Below are positions 1 through 4,979 of a stretch of 11,466 nucleotides of DNA, piece by piece. Under the pieces are notes generated by a model, which was not told the origin of the DNA, searched no databases, and saw nothing but the letters and a program-made list of their open reading frames with translations. Every line of letters begins with the position of its first letter. Position 1 is the first letter of the stretch. Origin of the DNA: an uncultured Eubacteriales bacterium (GTDB lineage Bacteria > Bacillota > Clostridia > Christensenellales > Borkfalkiaceae); the NCBI GenBank assembly GCA_900554485.1, contig USHO01000034.1:1-11466 (forward strand), given 5' to 3'. The position numbers and the translations under genes are program-made.

Positions 1-133
1 TCGCTCCTGTGGCTCCACGCGGACCTCGGGGCGGAAATCCGTTTCCGTTACCACAACAGCGTCTCGGTTCCGGACGTTGTTCGGTACGTTGTCCGCCGCA
101 ACAAGAGAACATTCTGCATAAATCTTCAAACAT
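1..133 (-). CDS. Cys-rich collagen-like (Gly-X-Y) protein, N-terminal part only
   Basis: This reading frame runs leftward off the window, so only 44 residues are visible. The start is an ATG at 133-131, 9 bases downstream of a strong ribosome binding site (TGAGGAG on the minus strand, 150-144). The first 27 residues are Cys-rich (MFEDLCRMFSCCGG, then RRCC near residues 24-27). A Gly/Asn hinge (GNGNG) follows, then PPRGPRGATGA, which enters a collagen-like Gly-X-Y register. Bacterial collagen-like proteins of Bacillota are usually surface or spore-surface filaments and are often glycosylated on Thr in the GXT triplets. There is no signal peptide, as in several exosporium-type collagen proteins. 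The divergent glycosyltransferase at 273-1334 fits a modification role. The plus strand is also open here up to base 189, but it has no start signal. The family call rests on about four triplets, so it is probable rather than certain. Confidence 0.62.
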   Translation of the reverse strand, partial: MFEDLCRMFSCCGGQRTEQRPEPRRCCGNGNGFPPRGPRGATGA

Positions 134-160
134 ATCGAATTATCTCCTCAAGAGTGTTAA

Positions 161-196
161 TAGCGCGTATTTATGATATAATTTTTTAACGCGCTA
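161..196. repeat. Inverted repeat TAGCGCGT / ACGCGCTA in the divergent intergenic region
   Basis: Perfect 8-base arms lie at 161-168 and 189-196 around a 20-base AT-rich centre. A partly matching flank (TGTTA on one side, TAACA on the other, with a 3-base insertion) extends the symmetry. It lies between the starts of the collagen-like gene and the glycosyltransferase. It could be a two-half-site operator. It could also be a hairpin at the very 5' end of the minus-strand mRNA, whose predicted start is near 194. The 139-base intergenic region (134-272) holds nothing else of note apart from the promoter candidates. Confidence 0.5.
174..182 (+). promoter_or_regulatory. Candidate extended -10 promoter of the glycosyltransferase gene
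   Basis: TGATATAAT is a consensus extended -10 (TGn plus TATAAT at 177-182) and lies inside the loop of the inverted repeat at 161-196. It would start transcription near 189, giving an 84-base leader before the ATG. No -35 match is seen, which extended -10 promoters can tolerate. This promoter and the minus-strand one would point at each other and overlap, so they may exclude one another. Confidence 0.35.
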
Positions 197-200
197 ACAT

Positions 201-206
201 ATTATA
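201..206 (-). promoter_or_regulatory. Candidate -10 box of the collagen-like gene
   Basis: The minus strand reads TATAAT across 206-201, which predicts transcription starting near 194 and a leader of about 60 bases. No convincing -35 is found at the right distance (best match GTGCAA at 229-224, 17-base spacer, 3 of 6). The call therefore rests mainly on the perfect -10. Confidence 0.35.
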
Positions 207-272
207 TGACAGTTATCAATGTTTTGCACACTCCGTCGAATGTCTGCCGTACAATAACAAGAGGGGGAACAT

Positions 273-1334
273 ATGAAGATTTCCGTGTGTCTGATTGTTA
301 AGGACGAAGAAAAAGTAATAGAAAGATGTTTAAACTGCGTAACCGATTTTGCCGACGAAATAATAGTCGTAGATACAGGCAGTCACGACGAAACAAAAAA
401 CATGGTCAAGAAATTTACCGATAAAGTATATGATTTTATATGGAATGACGATTTTTCGGCGGCAAGGAATTATGCATTTTCAAAGGCGACGTGCGATTAT
501 TTGTTCTGGGTTGACGCAGATGACGTTATAACCAAAGAAAATACAGATAAAATTATAAAATTAAAAAACGAAAACAAAACATCCGATACCTATATGTTCC
601 GTTATGCGACGGCATTTGATAAACATGGAAATATCACATTCGAGTATTACAGAGAACGGCTTATACGGAACTGTCCTTACGCCATATTCAAAGGTTTTAT
701 TCATGAGTCCGTTGCACCATTCGGCGATATCAGATATACGGATATTACAGTCGAACATCGGAAAATATCGTCCGGAGATCCGACAAGAAACCTGCGTATA
801 TATGAAACACGGTTGTCATACGGGTATACGCTTAATAAAAGAGATGAATATTATTATGCGAAAGAATTGTTTTATAACGGCAAATATTCGCAGGCTAAAA
901 AAGCGTTATTAAAATTTGTATCATGTGGAAAAGCCTATCTTCCCGACGTCAGAGACGCATATAAAACGATTTATAAATGCGATATATTACGAAAACTGAA
1001 AGCGGACGAAAAAAATCTTACGGATGCACTGTGCAGGGTCGGCGCCGATGCCGAAATTTTTTGCTATCTGGGTGATATAAGGGCTGAAAGAGGAGATTTT
1101 GTAAACGCCGTTGCATTCTATAAATGCGCGTTGTGCGCAGATCTGCCGTTGCCGAAAGACGGATTTTACGAGAGGAAATTTTATTATCTCGAACCTCTTT
1201 TAAGATTGGTATCCTTATATTATAAGCTTGGCGATAAGAGAACAGCGGCGGTATATCACGAAATGTGCGTTAAAAGTTATCCGTCTGCAGACGAAACGAT
1301 ATATAACTCGCAATTTTTTGCAAATAAAAAATAA
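273..1334 (+). CDS. Family 2 glycosyltransferase with TPR-like C-terminal region
   Basis: Predicted to transfer a sugar from a nucleotide-sugar donor to an acceptor, with the protein in the cytoplasm. The N-terminal half is a GT-A fold: KISVCLIVKDEE at residues 2-13, VDTGS at 33-37 (donor base site), WNDDFSAARN at 57-66, and the metal-binding WVDADD at 79-84. RLIRN at 129-133 and GFIHE at 141-145 are typical of this subgroup. The C-terminal half is helical with TPR-like units, for example YYYAKELFYNGKYSQAKKAL near 193-212 and a second near 259-287. This layout resembles the SunS-type and related TPR-bearing GT2 enzymes that act on peptides or proteins. The ATG at 273 has an AGAGGGGG ribosome binding site six bases upstream. 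The gene is divergent from the Cys-rich collagen-like gene, which is the likeliest acceptor. That link is inference. No terminator is visible after the stop. Confidence 0.88.
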   Translation: MKISVCLIVKDEEKVIERCLNCVTDFADEIIVVDTGSHDETKNMVKKFTDKVYDFIWNDDFSAARNYAFSKATCDYLFWVDADDVITKENTDKIIKLKNENKTSDTYMFRYATAFDKHGNITFEYYRERLIRNCPYAIFKGFIHESVAPFGDIRYTDITVEHRKISSGDPTRNLRIYETRLSYGYTLNKRDEYYYAKELFYNGKYSQAKKALLKFVSCGKAYLPDVRDAYKTIYKCDILRKLKADEKNLTDALCRVGADAEIFCYLGDIRAERGDFVNAVAFYKCALCADLPLPKDGFYERKFYYLEPLLRLVSLYYKLGDKRTAAVYHEMCVKSYPSADETIYNSQFFANKK

Positions 1335-1353
1335 CTATATTTACTATAAACGG

Positions 1354-1382
1354 TTTACAAAACGATTGATTTGTTGTAGAAT
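1354..1382 (+). promoter_or_regulatory. Sigma-A-type promoter for the yitT-eda-kdgK operon
   Basis: TTTACA at 1354-1359 and TAGAAT at 1377-1382 are separated by exactly 17 bases. Both differ from consensus by one base. Transcription would start near 1389, about 33 bases before the first ATG of the YitT gene. It is the only good promoter between the glycosyltransferase and the downstream genes. Confidence 0.65.
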
Positions 1383-1422
1383 AAGCATAGTTTGTATTTA
1401 AGGATGAAATTACCGTACAGGT

Positions 1423-2316
1423 ATGTCTAATAAAAAAATGAAGACGGCGTGTTCTTACGCTTTTATAATTTTGCTTGCGGCGGTTCACGCACTCGGCTAT
1501 AATTTGTTCATAATTCCCAACAATTTTGCACCTGCCGGTATAAACGGCATTGCAACGATGATACAGTACGAATGCGGGTTCAGTATCGGATATATGTCGA
1601 TTCTTGTCAACATTCCGCTTTGCGTGTTTTCATTTTTTACCACCGACAGGGAATTTGCCGTTAAAACGTTGGTGTTCAGTCTGGCATATTCCGGCGTATA
1701 CCTTTTGTTGCAATATATCGACAGAAATTTCGATACCGCAAAGTTCAAATATGTGGCGGAAGATAATACGATTCTCGCGGTTATTCTCGGCGGATTGATC
1801 GGCGGATTTGTTTATGGCGGATGTTTCAAGATGAATGCGTCGACCGGCGGCACGGATATAATATCGAAATATGTAAGCAAAATAAAGCCTGAACTGAACT
1901 TTTTCTGGATAACTTTTGCGTTTAACGCGATAGTCGCGGTGGTTTCGATTTTTGTTTATACGGATGCGGCGGGCAATTATAGTTACGAGCCTGCATGCCT
2001 TTGCCTTTTATACTGTTTTATGTCGAGTTTTCTCGGTAACAGCCTGATAAAAGGCGGTAAATCTGCATATAAGTTCTTAATAATTACGTCACATGCCGCC
2101 GAAATCGATAAAGAAATAGTCGAAACACTCAAACACAGCGCGACGAAAATCGTCGGGACGGGCGTTTACAGCAATACCGAAAAAGATGTGATAATCTGTG
2201 TCATCAATAAACATCAGATAGTCGATTTTCAGAATATACTTAATAAGTACGATGATACGTTTGCCTTTGTCGAGACGGTAAACGAAACTATAGGTAATTT
2301 CAAACGAGTAAAATAA
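1423..2316 (+). CDS. YitT-family integral membrane protein with C-terminal DUF2179 domain
   Basis: A 297-residue protein with the YitT-family layout: hydrophobic segments near residues 11-31, 56-73, 83-98, 117-135, 162-180 and 190-207, followed by a soluble DUF2179-like domain at about 218-290 (FLIITSHAAEIDKEI, then IVGTGVYSNTEKDVIICVI). Family hallmarks include NNFAPAGINGIA at 33-44 and NASTGGTD at 138-145. The biochemical role of this family is unknown; a transporter is often suspected. The start is not certain: the ATG at 1423 has only a poorly placed AAGGA (1400-1404). An in-frame ATG at 1438 is the one alternative, because TGA at 1405-1407 closes the frame upstream. It is followed after 21 bases by KDPG aldolase, so it is likely co-transcribed with KDG breakdown genes. 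A link to sugar-acid uptake is possible but unproven. Confidence 0.88.
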   Translation: MSNKKMKTACSYAFIILLAAVHALGYNLFIIPNNFAPAGINGIATMIQYECGFSIGYMSILVNIPLCVFSFFTTDREFAVKTLVFSLAYSGVYLLLQYIDRNFDTAKFKYVAEDNTILAVILGGLIGGFVYGGCFKMNASTGGTDIISKYVSKIKPELNFFWITFAFNAIVAVVSIFVYTDAAGNYSYEPACLCLLYCFMSSFLGNSLIKGGKSAYKFLIITSHAAEIDKEIVETLKHSATKIVGTGVYSNTEKDVIICVINKHQIVDFQNILNKYDDTFAFVETVNETIGNFKRVK

Positions 2317-2337
2317 AATCCGTGAGGAGTATAACAT

Positions 2338-2880
2338 ATGGACAAGCTTATTCCTGTCGTCGTGATTAAAAATCTCGAAGACACCGAGAAAATCCTTACC
2401 GCGCTTAAAAACGACGGTATAAATTGTGCCGAAATAACTTTCAGAACGGCGTGTGCCAAAGACGCTATCGCGCTGGCATGCGAGAAGTTTCCCGATATGA
2501 ACGTCGGTGCCGGTACGGTAATCAACGGGGAACAATGCGTGGATGCGTTGAATGCGGGTGCGAAATTTATCGTTTCTCCCGGGTTATCCGTCGAAGTTGC
2601 GGAAATATGTAAAGCGAACGGCGTTCCGTATTATCCCGGTTGTGTTACGCCCACCGAAATAATGCAGGCGTTAGACATGGGTATAACTACGGTGAAATTT
2701 TTCCCCGCGAACGTTTACGGCGGCTTGAAGGCTTTGAAAGCGCTTTCCGCACCGTTTCCGCAGGTGAAGTTTATACCTACCGGCGGTGTAAACAGGGAAA
2801 ATCTCGATGAATTTCTTGCATTTGATAAAGTCGCTGCGGTCGGCGGCAGTTTCTTCGTAGAGGAGGCATTAAATAAATGA
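2338..2880 (+). CDS. eda: 2-keto-3-deoxy-6-phosphogluconate (KDPG) aldolase, C-terminally short
   Basis: Cleaves KDPG to pyruvate and glyceraldehyde 3-phosphate in the cytoplasm, the last step of KDG and Entner-Doudoroff metabolism. It is a class I aldolase barrel. The catalytic Glu is E32 in AEITFR, with R36 as phosphate/substrate ligand. GAGTV is at 57-61, SPGL at 80-83, and the Schiff-base lysine is K120 in TVKFFPA. PTGGV (147-151) and GGSFFV (169-174) form the phosphate site. At 180 residues it is shorter than the usual 205-213. The last helix (about 20 residues after the GGS motif) is absent and the N-terminus is about 10 residues short. All active-site residues are present, so it is probably functional. 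Its ribosome binding site is GTGAGGAG at 2322-2329. Its TGA overlaps the ATG of the KDG kinase, so the two are translationally coupled and form a KDG-to-pyruvate module. Confidence 0.93.
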   Translation: MDKLIPVVVIKNLEDTEKILTALKNDGINCAEITFRTACAKDAIALACEKFPDMNVGAGTVINGEQCVDALNAGAKFIVSPGLSVEVAEICKANGVPYYPGCVTPTEIMQALDMGITTVKFFPANVYGGLKALKALSAPFPQVKFIPTGGVNRENLDEFLAFDKVAAVGGSFFVEEALNK

Positions 2881-3899
2881 AAAAAGCGGTAACTTTCGGC
2901 GAACTTATGTTAAGACTCGCCCCCGAGAATTATCTCAGATTCGTTCAAAGCGAAAAGTATGAGGCGACGTATGGCGGCGCCGAGGCGAACGTCGCGGTTT
3001 CGCTTGCCAATTATGGTGTAGACGTCGCATTTGTAACAAAATTGCCTACACACGAAATAGGTCAGGCCGCGGTAAATTCATTGCGGAAATTCGGCGTAGA
3101 TACGTCAAAGATTGTCCGCGGCGGAGACAGAGTAGGTATCTATTACTGCGAAAAAGGAGCAAGTCAGCGCCCCAGTAAAGTTATTTACGACAGAGCGGGT
3201 TCGGCAATCGCGACGGCTAAAAAAGAGGATTTCGATTGGTCGAATATCTTTGACGGCGTAGAATGGTTTCATTTTACCGGAATAACTCCCGCATTGTCCG
3301 ACGAGGTTGCATCTATTTGTCTGGATGCCGCAAAAGAGGCTAAAAAACGCGGCATAACCGTGTCGTGCGATCTTAACTTCAGAAAAAAATTATGGAGTAA
3401 AGAAAAAGCGGGTAAAGTTATGAGCGAGTTATGCGGGTATATCGATTACTGCATAGCAAACGAAGAAGACGCTAAAGACGTTTTCGGCATAGAGGCCGAC
3501 GATACAGATATAAATACCGGTAAACTTAATCGCGAAGGGTATATATCGGTTGCGAAAAAACTTACGGAAAAATTCGGATTCAAGGGAGTCGCGATAACGC
3601 TGAGAGAGAGTTTGTCTGCAAACGACAATAACTGGTCCGGAATGCTGTACACGGACGGTAAGGCATATTTTTCCAAAAAATATGCCATGCATATAGTCGA
3701 CCGCGTCGGCGGAGGAGACAGTTTCGGCGGCGGACTTATCTATTCGCTTTTAAGCGGTTACGATCCGCAGAAGACTATCGAGTTTGCGGTTGCGGCAAGT
3801 TGCCTGAAACATACTATAGAGGGTGATTATAACATGGTTTCGGCTGATGAGGTCGCCAAACTCGCAGGCGGAGATGCGTCAGGCAGAGTTCAAAGATAA
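2877..3899 (+). CDS. kdgK: 2-keto-3-deoxygluconate kinase (PfkB family)
   Basis: Phosphorylates 2-keto-3-deoxygluconate (KDG) with ATP to KDPG, the substrate of the aldolase encoded immediately upstream. It is a 340-residue ribokinase-fold protein. It shows the PfkB N-terminal signature GGAEANVAVSLANYG at 33-47, a DLNFR segment at 165-169 that is common in KDG kinases, and the C-terminal nucleotide and catalytic signature DRVGGGDSFGGG at 275-286, with D281 as the catalytic base. The start ATG overlaps the eda stop (ATGA), and the tail of eda (GAGGAGG near 2861) serves as ribosome binding site. Other PfkB sugar kinases cannot be excluded from motifs alone, but pairing with eda makes KDG by far the best substrate. 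No uronate isomerase or dehydratase genes are in view. KDG may therefore come from enzymes encoded elsewhere or from uptake. A strong terminator follows directly. Confidence 0.92.
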   Translation: MKKAVTFGELMLRLAPENYLRFVQSEKYEATYGGAEANVAVSLANYGVDVAFVTKLPTHEIGQAAVNSLRKFGVDTSKIVRGGDRVGIYYCEKGASQRPSKVIYDRAGSAIATAKKEDFDWSNIFDGVEWFHFTGITPALSDEVASICLDAAKEAKKRGITVSCDLNFRKKLWSKEKAGKVMSELCGYIDYCIANEEDAKDVFGIEADDTDINTGKLNREGYISVAKKLTEKFGFKGVAITLRESLSANDNNWSGMLYTDGKAYFSKKYAMHIVDRVGGGDSFGGGLIYSLLSGYDPQKTIEFAVAASCLKHTIEGDYNMVSADEVAKLAGGDASGRVQR

Positions 3900-3907
3900 A
3901 AGCGAAT

Positions 3908-3943
3908 AAAGCGGTCGGCGAAAATTTTCGCCGACCGCTTTTT
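3908..3943 (+). terminator. Strong Rho-independent terminator after kdgK, probably shared with the opposing gene
   Basis: A perfect hairpin has arms AAAGCGGTCGGCGAAAA (3908-3924) and its exact complement (3925-3941). The T run at 3939-3943 overlaps the base of the stem. It lies 8 bases after the kdgK stop. It also lies 11 bases beyond the stop of the convergent minus-strand Cys-rich gene. It can fold in both directions, though the U-tract is better on the plus strand. Confidence 0.9.
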
Positions 3944-3954
3944 ATGTACTTAAA

Positions 3955-4164
3955 TTATTTACAACCGCCGAAACCGAAATCGGGTCCGCCGTGTTCGCCG
4001 CCTTTGCAGCAGCAAAGGATAAGTAAAAGCGGGATTAAGCAACCGCAGTTACATATCTTGTCGAGTATGCCGTTTAAGCAACCGTTTTTGCAGATGCAGA
4101 GTATCAACAGAATGATAAGCATCCAAAGGCAGCAGTTGTCGCCAAAGCCGAAACAATTCGTCAT
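3955..4164 (-). CDS. Small Cys-rich, two-segment hydrophobic protein of unknown function
   Basis: Not assigned to a family. The 69-residue product has 13 cysteines (residues 4, 11, 12, 23, 25, 29, 38, 40, 42, 51, 52, 53, 68) and two short hydrophobic stretches (about 13-24 and 43-50), each bracketed by Cys clusters. The halves look duplicated: CCLWMLIILLILCICKNG resembles CGCLIPLLLILCCCKGG, and FGFG occurs near both ends (5-8 and 63-66). Small Gly/Cys-rich hydrophobic proteins of this style are common in spore-forming Clostridia, but their roles are mostly unknown. It is judged real because it has an excellent ribosome binding site (GAGGAGG, minus strand 4179-4173), a good promoter, a leader hairpin and a terminator. 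The opposite-strand open frame has none of these. Membrane insertion, metal binding or a disulfide-linked spore or envelope layer are possible roles, all inferred. Confidence 0.75.
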   Translation of the reverse strand: MTNCFGFGDNCCLWMLIILLILCICKNGCLNGILDKICNCGCLIPLLLILCCCKGGEHGGPDFGFGGCK

Positions 4165-4189
4165 AAAATAATTCCTCCTCGTAAAATGG

Positions 4190-4214
4190 GATAGCGCGAA
4201 ATGTTTTCGCTATC
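4190..4214 (-). promoter_or_regulatory. Hairpin at the predicted 5' end of the Cys-rich gene's mRNA
   Basis: GATAGCG (4190-4196) pairs with CGCTATC (4208-4214). An alternative fold pairs GATAG/CTATC plus CGAAA/TTTCG, leaving a 2-base bulge. The promoter upstream predicts transcription starting near 4214, so the stem would sit at the extreme 5' end. That is a known way to protect mRNA from 5'-end decay. It resembles the inverted repeat in front of the other Cys-rich gene, at 161-196. Confidence 0.5.
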
Positions 4215-4220
4215 AGTATC

Positions 4221-4250
4221 ATTATACTTGAAAAAACTGAATTTTGTGAA
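4221..4250 (-). promoter_or_regulatory. Sigma-A-type promoter of the small Cys-rich gene
   Basis: On the minus strand, TTCACA (4250-4245, 5 of 6 to consensus) is followed after 18 bases by a perfect TATAAT (4226-4221). Transcription should start near 4214, giving a leader of about 50 bases before the ATG. Confidence 0.65.
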
Positions 4251-4265
4251 TGAATGTTTTTTTGC

Positions 4266-4294
4266 TTGTAAAAATAATTTATTTTAAGTATAAT
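4266..4294 (+). promoter_or_regulatory. Sigma-A-type promoter for the ECF/coaX/ispG/polC-exo operon
   Basis: TTGTAA at 4266-4271 and a perfect TATAAT at 4289-4294 are separated by 17 bases. It stands back to back with the minus-strand promoter of the Cys-rich gene, with only 15 bases between the two -35 boxes. Transcription would start near 4301, leaving an 85-base leader. Confidence 0.7.
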
Positions 4295-4300
4295 AATATT

Positions 4301-4385
4301 CGGCGAACACCGTTTACGGGTTTGACCGAGTAATTACATACTATTTTTTACGGATATTCTTAATTGAAATCCGATAGGAGTCAAC
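4301..4385 (+). promoter_or_regulatory. Structured 5' leader of the ECF S-component gene
   Basis: About 85 bases separate the predicted transcription start from the ATG. Small possible stems include CGGCGAACACCG near 4301-4312 and CGGGTTTGACCG near 4317-4328. There is a better hairpin at 4351-4373: CGGAT, a bulged A, TTC, the loop TTAATT, then GAAATCCG. It ends two bases before the TAGGAG ribosome binding site. ECF S components are often under vitamin riboswitches, but this leader does not match any riboswitch consensus I can recall. It is listed as a candidate regulatory leader only. Confidence 0.25.
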
Positions 4386-4979
4386 ATGGGAAAAGAAAGG
4401 TTTTTTTCGGCTAAAAAATTAGCCGTGCTTGCGATGCTTACCGCACTCGTAATCGTATTGCAAGTATTCGGCAGTTATTTTGCAATCGGCGCGGTCAGAT
4501 TGTCTTTCGTGCTTATACCGATTGTCGTCGGGGCGATTGTCTTAGGTCCGCTTTATGGTGCGTTTTTAGGTTTCGTTTTCGGTGCGGTAACCTATATCAT
4601 GGGTATAGTCGGCATGGATCCGTTTACAAACACATTGTTTACGGCCCATCCGTTTTTAACCGCGCTTACGTGTTTTATAAAAGCGATTGCCGCGGGATTT
4701 TTATCCGGACTTGCGTATAAATTCATAAAAAGTAAAAATGAATTCGCTGCGGTTTTCGTCGCTGCTGCGGTCGCCCCGATCGTGAATACGGGTATTTTCA
4801 TTTTAGGCGCACTTGCTATGTACGATTCTATAAACGCAATGGCTGTGGCAAGCAATGCCGGCGTCGTTTACTTCCTGTTCATTTTGTGCGCTGGCGTTAA
4901 TTTTTTAATAGAGTTCGCGTTAAATATGGTACTTGCGCCATCGGTTTGCAGAGTAATCAAAGCGGTCAGAAAAGTATGA
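4386..4979 (+). CDS. ECF-transporter S component, probably for pantothenate
   Basis: The substrate-binding membrane subunit of an energy-coupling factor vitamin transporter. It captures a vitamin outside the cell and works with a shared EcfA/A'/T module, which is not in this window. The 197-residue protein has the S-component layout: a positively charged N-terminus (KERFFSAKKLA), then about six hydrophobic helices. The first helix is near 11-30 and includes the AMLTAL stretch that resembles the helix contacting EcfT. RLSFVLIPIVVGAIVLGP at 38-55 and YGAFLGFVFGAVTYI at 57-71 are typical. Its stop overlaps the pantothenate kinase start (ATGA), so the transported vitamin is most simply pantothenate (PanT-like). 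That assignment is contextual, because S components share little sequence. The ATG at 4386 has an AGGAG site six bases upstream. Confidence 0.82.
   Translation: MGKERFFSAKKLAVLAMLTALVIVLQVFGSYFAIGAVRLSFVLIPIVVGAIVLGPLYGAFLGFVFGAVTYIMGIVGMDPFTNTLFTAHPFLTALTCFIKAIAAGFLSGLAYKFIKSKNEFAAVFVAAAVAPIVNTGIFILGALAMYDSINAMAVASNAGVVYFLFILCAGVNFLIEFALNMVLAPSVCRVIKAVRKV

Noticed and set aside
224..255. TTGCAC / TACAAT as a promoter of the glycosyltransferase gene
   Set aside because: The spacer is 20 bases, too long. Transcription would begin next to the ribosome binding site, leaving almost no leader.
2089..2535. Long minus-strand open frames across yitT/eda (148 and 98 codons)
   Set aside because: They lie opposite two clear plus-strand genes, cross the gene boundary, have no start signals and show no recognisable domains.
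3944..4171. Plus-strand open frame of 75 codons opposite the Cys-rich gene
   Set aside because: It has no ribosome binding site and starts inside the terminator region, and its Pro/Gln/Lys-rich product is what the antisense of a Cys/Leu/Gly-rich gene gives. The minus-strand gene has all expression signals.
4301..4385. Known vitamin riboswitch (TPP, THF, preQ1, cobalamin) before the ECF gene
   Set aside because: None of the conserved cores of these classes that I can recall is present, so only a structured leader is reported.
4946..4975. N-terminal extension of coaX from an upstream in-frame ATG
   Set aside because: It would add 10 residues that are unlike the family and lie inside the transporter gene. 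The ATGA overlap start at 4976 begins right at the conserved strand.
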